Below, one piece after another: positions 1 to 9,300 of a stretch of 10,790 nt of DNA (position 1 is the stretch's first letter; each line of letters begins with the position of its first letter). The DNA is from Nocardia rhamnosiphila NBRC 108938 (GTDB lineage: Bacteria; Actinomycetota; Actinomycetes; Mycobacteriales; Mycobacteriaceae): the NCBI RefSeq assembly GCF_000720425.1, contig NZ_JOAJ01000026.1, positions 1-10,790 on the forward strand, in the 5' to 3' direction. A program made the translations under genes and the position numbers. The notes under the pieces were generated by a model. It was not told where the DNA came from, did not search any database, and saw nothing but the letters and a program-made list of their open reading frames with translations.

Positions 1-807
1 CGCCCCATCCTGATTCACCGCCGTACCACGAACCACCGCCAGAATGTCGTGACCGTTACGGCGCGCGTCGGAGAGACGTTCCAGCACCAGCACACCGACA
101 CCCTCGGCGAAGGCCACCCCGTCGGCGTCGGCGGAGAACGCCTTGCACCGCCCATCCGGGGAGAGCCCGCGCTGCCGGGCGAAATCGACGTAGAGGTACG
201 GACTGGCCGCCACGGTCACCCCGCTGGCGAGCACCAGCGAACTCTCCCCCCGCCGCAGCGCCTGACAACCCAGGTGCAAGGCGACCAGCGAGGACGAACA
301 CGCCGTATCGACCGTCATCGCCGGGCCCTCCAGGCCGAACACGTAGGCCACCCGGCCGGAGATCACACTGCTGGTGGTACCGGTGAGCCGGTAACCCTCC
401 AGATCACCGACCACCCGATCGATATAGCCCGAATATCCCGCGCCCGCGAACACCCCGGCATCGCTGCCGCGCAGCGACGCCGGATCGATACCCGCGTCCT
501 CCAGGGCCTCCCACGACACCTCGAGCAGCAGGCGCTGCTGCGGGTCCATCGCCGAGGCCTCCCGCGGGCCGATCCCGAAGAAGCCGGGATCGAAATCGCC
601 CGCGTCGTAGAGGAAGCCGCCACGCCGGGTGTACACGGTGCCGGGCTTGTCGGCGTCCTCGTCGAACAACCGTTCCAGGTCCCAGCCGCGGTCGGCCGGG
701 AAGTCACCCGTCGCGTCCCGGCCCGCAGCCACCAGATCCCACAGGCCCGCCGGGGAATCGGCGCCGCCCGGGAACCGGCACGCCATTCCCACGATCGCGA
801 TCGGCTC
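1..807 (-). other. Ketosynthase domain KS of the following module, partial
   Basis: The domain starts at [15 protein letters not shown] (807) and includes [10 protein letters not shown] and the active-site Cys at 298-300 ([15 protein letters not shown]). It continues without interruption through [16 protein letters not shown] (Lys at 142-144) and LERLSDARR to AVNQDGA at the edge. The HGTGT and NIGHT His residues would lie outside. It shows the normal spacing of this part of a KS and so serves as an internal yardstick for the disrupted KS of the preceding module. Confidence 0.95.
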
Positions 808-3800
808 GTCCACCCGCGCCCGCCGCACGACCTTCTTCACCGGGGCGTCCGCCGTCGGCGCCACCCGGGCCAGTACCAGCTTCGCCACCGCCACCGGTGT
901 CGGATGATCGAAGACAAGGGTCGAGGGCAGGGTCAGGCCGGACGCCTTGCTCAGCCGGTTCCGGAATTCGACCGCGCCCAGCGAATCCAGGCCGATTTCG
1001 TCGAAACGCTGATCGGGGCGGATATCGTTGCCCGAGTCGTGGCCGAGCACCGCCGCGACCTGCTCGCGGACCACCTCGAGGACCAGATCCGCGCGCTGCG
1101 CCTCGGCGGCTTCCGCGAGCGCGGCGCCCAGTGAGCCCCCCGCGTGGGCGACCACGCCGTCCCCCGGCGCGCGCACCGGACGCGCCGCCGGGCGCACCAG
1201 ACCGCGCAACACCACAGGGACCGCGCCCGGGTCGGATTCGCGGCGCACCGCGGCCGGATCGAAGCGCAGCGGGGCCGTCCAGGCCTCGACGCCGGCCAGC
1301 GCGGCATCGAAGAGCCGCCGGCCCTCGGCTTCGGTCAGCGGGCTCAGCCCCAGCCGGTTCCACCGGGCCACCGCGACCCGGTCCAGCCCGCCGGTCATCC
1401 CACTGCCCTGGTCCCACGGACCCCAGGCCAGCGAGACCGCCGGCGCCCCGGCCGCCCGCCGTCGCTGCGCGAGCGCGTCCAGGAAACTGTTGGCGGCCGC
1501 GTAATTGCCCTGACCGGCCGACCCCAGGATCGCGGCCACCGAGGAGAACAGCACGAATGCCGCGATATCACGGTCGCGCGTCAGCTCGTCCAGCCACCAG
1601 GCGCCGTCCACCTTGGGCGCGGTCACCCGATCCACCTGCTCGGCGGTCAGCGAGGCGATGGTCGCGTCCGCGAGCACACCGGCGGTGTGCACCACCGCGA
1701 GCGGCCGATCCGCTTCGATACCGTCGAGCAGAGCCCGCACCGCGTCCCGGTCCGCGATATCGCAGGCGACGACCCGCGCGTCGGCGCCGGCCGCCGCCAG
1801 TTCGGCGACCAGTTCCGCGGCACCCGACGCGGCGAGGCCCCGCCGGGAGGCCAGCACCAGCCGCCGCACCCCGTATTCGGCCACTACGTGCCGGGCGAAC
1901 AGCGCGCCCAGCCCACCGGTGCCGCCGGTGATCAGTACCGTCGCGTCCGCCGGCAGCGACCCCGCACCGCGGCCGGCGGACGTGTCGGCCCGGGCCAGGC
2001 GCGGTACCAGCGTTTCCGCGCCGCGTACCGCGACCTGGGGTTCGCCGGACCGCAGGACCGCCGCGAGGCGGTCACCGTCCACCGGCCGGTCCGGCTCCGC
2101 GTCGACGAGCACGAACCGCCCGGGGTTCTCCGACCGGGCGACGCCGGCCAGCCCCCGGACCGCGGCGGCGCGCGGGTCCGGGATCTCGCCGGGCAGACCG
2201 GCGCCCCCGGTGGTCACCACGATCAGACGTGTCGCGGTGAGACGTTCCTCCGCGAGGAAGGACCGGAACACAGCGAGCGCGTCGCGCACCCCGGCCCGGA
2301 CCTCCACCGGCGCACCGGCCGCCACCGGGGCGGCCCGCCAGACGAGCACATCCGGTATCCGCTCGGCCGCGGCCGCCGCGGCGGGAGTCGCGTAGGCGGT
2401 TTCGATCCCGGATATACCGCCGTCCCCGAGTACCGCGGGCGACCAGGTGAACTGCTCACTCCCGCCCGGACCGGCCGGCTCCCACCGCACCTGATGAAGG
2501 TTCGCGGCGGCGCCGGGCAGGCTGCTGCGGAACTCGTCGACGTCGTACGGGCGCATCACCACCGCGTCCACGGAGACGACCGGATCACCCGCCGGATCGA
2601 CGGTCGCCACCGCGATGGTCTCCGGTCCGGTCGCGACCGCCATCACCCGCAGAGTGGTCACCTCCGCCCGGTGACCGGACTCCGTGCCGTGGAACCGCGC
2701 ACCGCCCCAGCGGAACAGCAGCCGGCCGGTGCCGGGATCGCCGTCGCCGTCACCACAGAGCAGCCGGGAGAACCCGGCGTGCATCACCATGTCCAGCAGC
2801 GCGGGATGCAGCATATGGCGGCCGGCCTCCGGCGCCGCCGCGGTATCCAGCTCGATCTCGGAGAACACGGTATCGCCGCGCTGCCAGGCCGCCCGCACCC
2901 CGAGGAACGCCGGACCGTATTGCAGACCGGTGTCCTTGGCGATCAGCGCCGGAAGCCCCGCGCTGTCCAGCGGTTCGGCATCCACCGGCGGCCACGGCTC
3001 GTCGCGCAACCGCGCGGGCAGGTCCGCGTCATCGGCGGCGGGCCCGGCCAGCGCGCCGGTCGCGTTGTGCACCCACTCGGTCTCGCCGGCGACGCGGAAG
3101 TAGAACTCGAACGGGCGGCGCCCCTGTGCGTCGGCCGCCTGCACCAGCACCTGCAATTCGATCTCGTCGGCACCGGTGGGCAGGATCGGCGCCTGCAGGG
3201 TGAGTTCCTCGACCGTGCCGCACCCGATCCGGTCGCCCGCCACCAGCAGCATCTCGATCAGGGTCGCGCTCGGCAGGACGACCACGCCGTAGGTCGTGTG
3301 ATCGGCCACCCACGGATGGGTGCGCAGCGAGAAACGCCCGGTGAACAGCCATTCGTCGGACCCGGCGAGGCCGACCACCCCGGTGAGGATCGGATGCCCG
3401 AGCGAGGAGACCCCGGTGTCGCCGCCGGAGTCCAGCCAGAAGCGGCGCCGCTGGAAGGCATAGGTCGGCAGGCCGATCCGGCGCACCACGCGACCGGCGG
3501 ACCAGGCCCGCCAATCCACCTCCGCACCGGCGATATGGATCTGCGCCAGCGCGGTGACGAACTGCCCGACCTCGGCGTCCTCCGGTGTAGCGGACCCGGA
3601 CGCGACCGGCCGGCGCGCGGTCGCGGCCACCGCGGCGGCCGCCTCGACCTCCGGGTGCTGCGCCAGGCAGCGCCGGGTCGCGGCGGCCAGTACCGCGTCC
3701 GGCCCCACCTCGACGAAACGCCGGACTCCGGCGCCGACCGCGGCATCCACGCCGGGGGCGAACCGGACGCAACCGCGGACCTGCCGCACCCAGTGTTCCG

Positions 3801-5238
3801 GATCGGTCAGGGTGTCCCGGTCGATCGCACCGGAGACATTGGACACCACGGTCCGTTGCGGCCGCGCGTACGAGATACCGGCAGCCACCGCCCGGAACTC
3901 GGCGAGCATGGGATCCATCCGCGCGGAATGGAACGCGTGGCTCACCCGCAGCCGGTTGGTCTTCACCCCCTGCGCGGCCAGCCGGACCTCGATCTCGGAG
4001 ACGGCGTCCTCGTCACCGGAGAGCACGGTCGAGGACGGATCGTTGACCGCGGCGACCGAGAGCCGGCCCGGGAACTCGGCCGCCAGCTCCTGGGCCACGG
4101 TCTCCGGTACCGCCACGGCCAGCATCGCGCCACCCACCGGAAGCGCCCCCATCAACCGGCCGCGCGCGGCCACCAGCGTGCACGCGTCGGACAGGGACCA
4201 GACCCCCGCCGCGTAGGCCGCCGCCAGCTCCCCGACGGAGTGACCGATCAGCACATCCGGTGTGACACCGAACGATTCCAGGAGTCGCAGTACAGCCACT
4301 TCGAACGCGAACAGCGCCGGCTGGGTGAACTCGGTACGGTCGAGCACCCCGTCGGCGTCGGTGAACATCACCTCCCGCAACGACCGGCCCAGCAGCGGAT
4401 CGAAGTGCGCGCACACCTCGTCCAGCGCCGTCGCGAACGCGGGGAACGCCCGGTACAGTCCGGCGCCCATCCCCACCCGCTGCGCGCCCTGACCGGTGAA
4501 CAGGAACGCGGTCCGGCCCGAGCCCGCACGTCCCGCGAGCGCTCCGGGCGCCTCGGCCGCCACCTCGGCCAAACCGGCGAGCAGTGCGCCGCGATCGGCT
4601 GCCGGTACCACGGCGCGGCATTCGAGCAGCGCCCGCGAGGTCACCAGCGAGTAGGAGACATCGTGCAGATCGGCCTCCGGTGCACCGAGCAGCCACTGCC
4701 GCAGCCGGTCCGCCTGCCCGCGCAGCGCCTCCTCGGACCTGGCCGACAGGACGAACGGAACCAGATCCGTCGCGGCGGCCGGTTCGGCCAGGGTGGTTGC
4801 GCCGGCCACAGCGGTCGGGCCGGACGCGGCGGTCGGGCCAGTGGCAGCGGGCGCGGCGGCCGGAGTAGTTGCCCCGGGTGCGGCGGCCGGAGCGGTCGCC
4901 CCGGGTGCGAGGACCGGTTCGGCCGGCGGTTCTTCGATGATCACATGCGTATTCGTGCCGCTGACACCGAAGGAAGAGACCCCCGCCCGCCGGACCCGCT
5001 CCCCTGCCGGCCACGGCTCCGCCTCCGTCAGCAACCGCACTGTGGCCGGATCCCACTCCACATGGGGTGTCGGCGCATCCACATGCAGCGTCTTCGGCAA
5101 CACGCCGTGCCGCATGGCCTGCACCATCTTGATCACACCACCCACCCCCGCCGCCGCCGAGGTATGACCGATATTCGACTTCAACGAACCCAACCGGAAC
5201 GGACGGCTCCACACCGGCACTCGCGAGTGCCGCGGCGA
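1..5238 (-). CDS. 3' open part of second PKS gene: KS C-terminus, AT, DH, KR, ACP, partial KS
   Basis: In the third frame the sequence is open from just after a TGA (5239-5241) to the left edge. True PKS sequence begins about 5206 with [15 protein letters not shown]. No convincing start codon with a ribosome site precedes it, so it is a continuation and not an independent gene; automatic callers would likely place a false GTG start here. Domains in order are KS end (to 4930), Ala/Pro linker, AT, DH, KR and ACP. A short basic linker (KKVVRRAR) then leads into the next KS, which leaves the window at AVNQDGA. There is no ER between DH and KR: the DH end is followed directly by the KR structural half (QVRWEPAG). 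Confidence 0.85.
868..1116 (-). other. Acyl carrier protein ACP (second gene)
   Basis: The phosphopantetheine Ser is at 982-984 in [16 protein letters not shown]. The domain runs from the [14 protein letters not shown] helix to [14 protein letters not shown]. It is followed by a linker of about 20 residues containing KKVVRRAR and then by the next KS, so this is an internal module boundary with no docking domain. The motif is complete and an active holo-ACP is expected. Confidence 0.94.
1290..2540 (-). other. Ketoreductase domain KR (second gene), B1-type, no ER inserted
   Basis: The structural half (from QVRWEPAG to about 1960) leads straight into the catalytic half. The NADPH motif TGGTGGLG is at 1906-1929. 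The catalytic residues are Lys 1612-1614 (APKVD), Ser 1540-1542, Tyr 1501-1503 (GQGNY) and Asn 1489-1491, all with normal spacing. [10 protein letters not shown] keeps the diagnostic Asp (1666-1668) of the LDD motif, and there is no A-type Trp. A D-3-hydroxyl is predicted; with the DH this normally gives a trans double bond. Confidence 0.92.
2554..3396 (-). other. Dehydratase domain DH (second gene)
   Basis: DH begins at HPILTG. The catalytic His is at 3298-3300 in [15 protein letters not shown], fitting HxxxGxxxxP. The catalytic Asp is at 2791-2793 in [17 protein letters not shown] is also present. The residue after the motif Pro is Ser (LPSAT) where Gly is usual, as in the LPGAA of the other DH in this window. 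Both catalytic residues are present, so dehydration is expected. Confidence 0.87.
3631..4520 (-). other. Acyltransferase domain AT (second gene), malonyl-CoA type
   Basis: The domain opens with [14 protein letters not shown], has its nucleophilic Ser at 4237-4239 in GHSVGE, and carries HAFH at 3928-3939, the malonyl-CoA signature. It ends after [12 protein letters not shown] and is followed by the post-AT linker ending [12 protein letters not shown] near 3435. Its sites align with those of the upstream module's AT at a fixed 6,385-base offset, so the two domains have no net length change between them. It is predicted active. Confidence 0.93.
4358..4404. repeat. 47-base perfect direct repeat, copy 1 (AT coding)
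   Basis: These 47 bases are identical to 10743-10789 at an offset of 6,385 bases. They encode the [16 protein letters not shown] region at the AT N-terminus of both modules. A second perfect match of 27 bases (4255-4281 with 10640-10666), encoding part of [10 protein letters not shown], has the same offset. The sequence between these matches is also very similar. This is typical of PKS module duplication or gene conversion. Confidence 0.93.
4859..4912 (-). repeat. Tandem 27-base repeat in the KS-AT linker (APGATxPAA)
   Basis: Two adjacent 27-base units (4859-4885 and 4886-4912) match at 22 of 27 positions. They encode APGATTPAA and APGATAPAA in the reading frame. They sit in a longer Ala/Pro/Thr/Gly-rich stretch (about 4790-4925) that also repeats a GPTA motif. 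It lies after the KS THVIIEE end and before the [12 protein letters not shown] start of the KS-AT linker fold. The stretch looks like a flexible spacer that expanded by slippage. It keeps frame. Confidence 0.85.
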
Positions 5239-5987
5239 TCACCCGTTCCTGCGACGGCCCGTTCGGAGCGGTCAGTCCGTTGCTCGCGCCGTCCTGATTG
5301 ACGGCCGTACCCCGCACCACCGCCAGGACCGTGTGCCCGAGCCGTCGCGCGTCCGAAAGCCTTTCCAGCACCAGCATCCCGAGACCCTCGGAAAAACCCG
5401 TACCATCCGCCCCCGCCGCAAACGCCTTACGCCAGATGCAACGCCACCAACGACGACGAACACGCCGTATCCACCGAGACGGCCGGGCCCTTGAATCCCA
5501 GGGTGTAGGCGATCCGGCCGGACAGCACACTGTTGGACACCCCGAGGTAGGCATGTCCCTCGGTCTCCGCGGAGATGTTCGCCGACCCGACCCGCGGGCC
5601 GTAGTACTGATGGATCACCCCGGCGAACACCCCGGTGTCACTGCCGCGCAACGATGCCGGGTCGATTCCGGCGTCCTCCAGCGCCTCCCACGACGCCTCC
5701 AGCATCAGCCGCTGCTGCGGATCCATCGCCGCGGCCTCGCGCGGGCCGATCCCGAAGAAGGCCGCGTCGAAGTCGCCGATGCCGTCGAGGAACCCACCCT
5801 CCCGCGTGTACACGGTGCCCGGCACATCCGGGTCCGGGTCGAACAGGCGCTCCAGATCCCAGCCCCGGTCCGCGGGATAGTCGCCCACGGCGTCGACCCC
5901 GCCCGCGGTCAGCTCCCACAGCTGTTCGGGCGTGCGCACACCCCCGGGGTAGCGGCACGCCATCCCGACGATCGCGATCGGTTCCCG
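4930..5987 (-). other. Ketosynthase domain KS (second gene, first module), disrupted in three frames
   Basis: KS catalyses decarboxylative condensation using Cys, His and His. Piece 1 (5430-5987) carries TACSSS. Piece 2 (5201-5428), in another frame, runs from [15 protein letters not shown] through [18 protein letters not shown] to ASAGVEPS. Piece 3 (from about 5200 down) is in a third frame and runs from [15 protein letters not shown] to [16 protein letters not shown]. The NIGHT His is at 5164-5166. The HGTGT stretch with its catalytic His, expected between pieces 2 and 3, is absent. From Cys to the Lys of KAF this KS is 34 bases against 156 in the next KS (starting at 807), a loss of 122. 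From KAF to NQDG both are 129 bases. The domain as given cannot be active. Confidence 0.9.
5201..5428 (-). pseudogene. Orphaned middle segment of KS (76 codons, shifted frame)
   Basis: These 76 codons read cleanly as KS sequence in a frame different from both sides, with no stop. They include the [10 protein letters not shown] helix and the [17 protein letters not shown] loop, both hallmarks of type I KS domains. The left boundary is set by the change from GVEPS to [11 protein letters not shown] near 5200-5206 and the right one by the TAA/AAG junction at 5426-5429. The segment has no start codon of its own with a ribosome site. It is best read as part of the broken PKS gene, not as a separate gene. 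Confidence 0.85.
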
Positions 5988-6083
5988 CGACCGGTCGGTG
6001 AGCTCGCGCAACTGCTGTTTGGTGTCGTAGAGCTCTTTCGCGGTCTTTTTGAGGTACCGGCGTAGCTCGTCGTTGTCGGCCAT
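5427..6083 (-). CDS. 5' fragment of second PKS gene: docking coil plus N-terminal half of KS (218 aa)
   Basis: The open frame from ATG at 6083 gives 218 residues and ends at TAA 5427-5429. Residues 1-32 form the docking coil. The KS starts at [15 protein letters not shown] (residue 34 on), with [10 protein letters not shown] at 120-129 and the active-site Cys at residue 208 (5460-5462) in [15 protein letters not shown]. The next residue should be the Cys/Gln pair that follows this motif in KS domains; instead the frame stops. The fragment has the nucleophile but lacks both catalytic His residues, so alone it would not condense chains. An automatic annotation would call it a short KS protein. 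Confidence 0.85.
   Translation of the reverse strand: MADNDELRRYLKKTAKELYDTKQQLRELTDRSREPIAIVGMACRYPGGVRTPEQLWELTAGGVDAVGDYPADRGWDLERLFDPDPDVPGTVYTREGGFLDGIGDFDAAFFGIGPREAAAMDPQQRLMLEASWEALEDAGIDPASLRGSDTGVFAGVIHQYYGPRVGSANISAETEGHAYLGVSNSVLSGRIAYTLGFKGPAVSVDTACSSSLVALHLA
5988..6083 (-). other. N-terminal docking coiled coil
   Basis: Residues 1-32 ([20 protein letters not shown] onward to LTDR) have a heptad-like pattern of Leu and charged residues with a basic face (RRYLKK). They end right at the KS start. This matches class 1 N-terminal docking domains, which form a dimeric parallel coil and bind the acidic last helix of the preceding PKS protein. The preceding gene ends with just such a helix. 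Confidence 0.9.
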
Positions 6084-6109
6084 CGGGATGGAGCTCCTGA
6101 TCGTGCTGG
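6084..6109 (-). promoter_or_regulatory. Intergenic gap with ribosome binding site for the second PKS gene
   Basis: Only 26 bases separate the TGA of the first gene from the ATG of the second. On the minus strand an AGGAG (6094-6098) sits 10 bases before the ATG, a slightly long but usable spacing. There is no room for a promoter or a hairpin terminator, which supports one transcript for both genes. The AGGAG and the docking-type N-terminus together decide the start at 6083. Confidence 0.8.
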
Positions 6110-6346
6110 TCAGCTGAGGTTGTCGATGAAGTCGAACAGCTCGCGGTCGTCCGCGGCGTCGAGGTTTTCCGCGGCGGCGACGCCCGGATCGAACTCGCCG
6201 GGGGCGGTGCCCTCGAGTTCGCGCAACAGCGCGGTCAACCGGTTCGCCAGACCGGTCCGGTCCGCGGGCGACAGCTCGGCCGCCGCGCAACTGTCCGCCA
6301 GGGATTCGATCTCGGCCGTGATCCGGCGGACCGGATCCTCGGCCGG
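6110..6346 (-). other. C-terminal docking region
   Basis: About 78 residues follow the ACP. They contain two likely helices (around [14 protein letters not shown] and [13 protein letters not shown]), a short linker, and a terminal acidic helix ending [13 protein letters not shown]. This is the layout of class 1 PKS C-terminal docking domains, in which the first helices form a dimer bundle and the last helix binds the N-terminal coil of the next PKS protein. The next gene starts with a basic coil suited to receive it. Confidence 0.88.
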
Positions 6347-9300
6347 GGCTATCTCCCGGCGCAGGAAGCCCGCCAGCGCTACCGGGGTCGGGTAGTCGAA
6401 TACGGCGGTCGCCGGCACCTGGGTGCCGACCGCGGCGCGCAACCGGTTGCGGAACTCCATCACGCCGAGCGAATCGAATCCGATATCGCTGAACGGCTGA
6501 TCCGGTGCGGTCGCTTCCGCACTGCTGTGCCCGAGCACCGCGGCCGCCTGCACCCGGATCACCTCGAGGATGATCCGTTCCTGTTCCGCGGCGGGCCGGC
6601 CGGCCAACTGCGCCGCGAGATCCGGCGGCTGGGCCGCGCCCTCCACCGCGCGGCGCCGCGCGGGCCGGAGAAGTCCGCGCATGACCGCCCGCACCGCGGC
6701 GGGATCCTGGGCACCGAGCGCGTCGCGGTCGATACGCACCGCGGCGAACACCGGGCCGCCGGTCGCGAGTGCCGCGTCCAGCATCGCCGTACCCTCCGCG
6801 GCGCCGATCGGGGTGAGGCCCTCCCGGCGCAACCGCGCGAGCTCGGCCGTCCCGAGGGCCGCGGTCATCCCGCTGCCCTGCTGCCACGGCCCCCACACCA
6901 GCGAGGTCGCGGGCAGACCGAGCAGGTGACGGTGCCGGGCCAGCGCGTCGAGGAACATATTGGCCGCGGCGTAGTTCGCCTGGCCCGGATTGCCGATCAC
7001 GCCCGCGATCGAGGAGTAGAGCACGAACGCCGACAGATCCAGGTCCGCGGTGGCCCGGTGCAGATTCCACGCGGCGTCGACCTTCGGCGCCAGAACCGTC
7101 GCGAACTGCTCCGGCGTCAGCCCGGTGAGCAGGCCGTCGGCGAGGACACCCGCGGCGTGCACCACCGCGGTCAGCGGATGCTCGGCAGGTACGGCCGCCA
7201 GGACCGCGTCGAGGGCGGCCCGGTCGGCCGCGTCGCAGGCGACCACCTCCACCTTCGCCCCGAGTGCGGTCAGTTCGGCGGCGAGTTCGGCGGCACCGGG
7301 AGCGTCCGGGCCGCGCCGGCCCGCCAGCACCAGCCTGCGCACACCGTGCGCGGTGACCAGGTGCCGCGCGGCGATCGCCCCGAGCCCGCCGGTGCCGCCG
7401 GTGATCAGCACCGTGCCGCCGGGCCGCAGCGGCGTGGGCACGGTCAGCACGTTCTTACCGATGTGCCGGGCCTGACCGAGATACCGGTAGGCCTCCGGCG
7501 TCCGCCGCAGATCCCACGCCGTGGTCCGGGCCGGCGTCAGCGCACCCGCCTCGAAGAGTTCTCCGAGCGCGCCGAGTATTTCGCCGAGCCGGTCCGGGCC
7601 GACCTCCATCAGCATGAAGCTGTGGTAATCCACGCCGGGATGTCCGGCCGCCACGATATCCGGATCGCGCCGGTCGAGCATGCCCATCTCCACGAACCGG
7701 CCGCCGCGTGGCAGCAGCCGCAGTGAGGCGTCCACGAATTCACCCGCCAGCGAATCGAGCACGATATCCACCCCGCGCCCGTCGGTGGCGGCCAGGAACT
7801 TGCGCTCGAAGTCGAGGGTGCGCGAATCGCCGATGGCCGCCTCCTCGAAACCCAGCTCGCGCAGAACTTTCCATTTGGGCGCGCTGGCCGTCACCAGCGT
7901 CCGCAACCCCAGGTGCCGGGCCAGCTGCACCGCCGCCAGGCCGACACCACCGGTGGCCGCGTGCAGCAGCAGGGTCTCGCCGGGCCGCGCCGCGGCCAGA
8001 TCCACCAGCCCGTAATAGGCCGTCGCGTAGACGATCGGCACCGCAGCGGCCTGCGCGAACGTCCAGCCGCGCGGGATCCGCGCGAGCAGCCGCTGATCGG
8101 TGACGGCCGTCGAACCGACCCCCGGGATCAGGCCGAAGACCCGGTCGCCCGGGGCGAATCCGGTGACATCGGCGGCGACCTCGAGCACGACACCCGCGCC
8201 TTCGCCGCCGATCCGGCCGTCCGGATCCGGATAGGTGCCGAGCGCGATCAGGACATCGCGGAAGTTCAGTCCCACCGCCCGCATCCCGATCCGGACCTGC
8301 CCGGGCGCCAGGGGCGCCGAGGGCGCCGGGTCGTGGGTGATCCGGAAGTTGTCCGCCGCCAGGGTGCCCTTGTCGCGCAGCGTCAGCGCCCAGGCCCGGG
8401 TGCCGGAGTCCGGCAGCGTGAGCGCCGCCGCGGCGGCGCGCTGTATCCGCGGCACATGGACCGCGCTGCCGCGTACCGCCAGCTGCGGTTCCCCGGCGTG
8501 GCCGAACGCCGCGGCGAGCGCGGACCGGTACCGGGTCCGGTCGTCCACGTCGAGTAGCAGGATCCGGTCCGGATTCTCGCTCTGGGCGGTCCGCAGCAGT
8601 CCCCATCCGGCCGCCGCGGCCGCGTCCACCGGCTCGCCCGGGTGCACGGCCACCGCCCGCTCGGTCACCGCCACCACGAGGCGGTCGGCGGCCGGCAGCC
8701 GCCGGAGTCGCGCGCCGAGCTCGACCACCGACTCCCGCACCACCGCCGGGAGGTTCCCGTTGCCCCTGTCCACCGGATCGAACTGCAGCACAGTCACTTC
8801 CCGCCCGGCGACGGTGACGTTCTCCCCGTCGGCCGTAGCGGTCCAGGGACCGGTCGCGGGCAGCTCGGCGCGTTCGGGCAGCTCGACCCAGGTGAACTCG
8901 TAACCGGTTCCCTCGGCCGGGCGCCCGGCTCCGAGGGCAGCGGCGGCCAGCGGGCGCAGTGTGAGCCCGCCGATTTCGGCCACCACCATGCCCGCGGAGT
9001 CGGCGAGGGTCAGCGCGACCCGTTCCCCGCCCGGCGCGGCACCGGCGACCGCGGCACGGACCCGCAGCGTCGCCGCCCCCGTGGCGTACAGCGCGACGTT
9101 CTCCCAGACGAAGGGGACCACGACCGCACCGTCCCCGGCGGCGGGCGCCAGGCCCCCGGACAGGATCGCATGCAGCGCGGCGTCCAGCAGCGCCGGATGC
9201 AGCGCGAAATCGGCATGCTCCGCCCGCACCGGCTCCGGCAGCGCGACCTCGGCGAACACCTCGTCACCGCGCCGCCACAGCGCGCCCAGTCCACGGAACG

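Larger units (their letters stand above)
1..6083 (-). pseudogene. Modular type I polyketide synthase: docking-KS(broken)-AT-DH-KR-ACP-KS, frame disrupted twice, 3' end outside window
   Basis: This is the second PKS gene, starting at ATG 6081-6083 and running off the left edge. Its order is N-terminal docking coil, KS, AT, DH, KR, ACP, short linker, and the first part of the next KS. It should accept the chain from the upstream protein and add one malonyl-derived unit, leaving a trans double bond. As given it cannot be translated whole. Codon phase changes near 5429 and again near 5201, so the KS is in three frames, and TAA at 5427-5429 closes the first. Outside the KS every domain is intact and open. 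The lesion is either a recent double deletion or an assembly or consensus error in repetitive KS DNA. I favour the error because about 1,730 downstream codons show no decay. If it is an error, this is one ordinary CDS. Confidence 0.8.

Noticed and set aside
1144..5301. A 1,385-codon open frame on the plus strand, opposite the second PKS gene.
   Set aside because: Its translation is Arg/Gly/His/Pro-rich without any recognisable domain, and it lies antisense to intact PKS catalytic motifs. Long antisense open frames are common in very GC-rich genes because stop codons are rare there.
5426..5430. Programmed ribosomal frameshifting to rescue the KS.
   Set aside because: A frameshift would restore the phase but not the missing 41 or so residues or the HGTGT His, and there is no evident slippery heptamer with a downstream structure.
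4013..5554. A 513-codon minus-strand frame that includes the KS middle segment.
   Set aside because: Only 5201-5428 reads as KS. Either side is an out-of-frame shadow of real PKS sequence, so it is not a protein-coding unit.
5620..5760. Separate start of a stand-alone KS-like gene near the DPASLRGSD stretch.
   Set aside because: This is simply the conserved KS N-terminal half, also present at 450-580 in the next KS. It is continuous with the docking coil.
6084..7070. Upstream extension of the second PKS gene's frame into the first gene.
   Set aside because: The extension is out of frame with the ACP and KR coding it overlaps and has no PKS features. The ATG at 6083 has an AGGAG before it and starts a typical docking coil.
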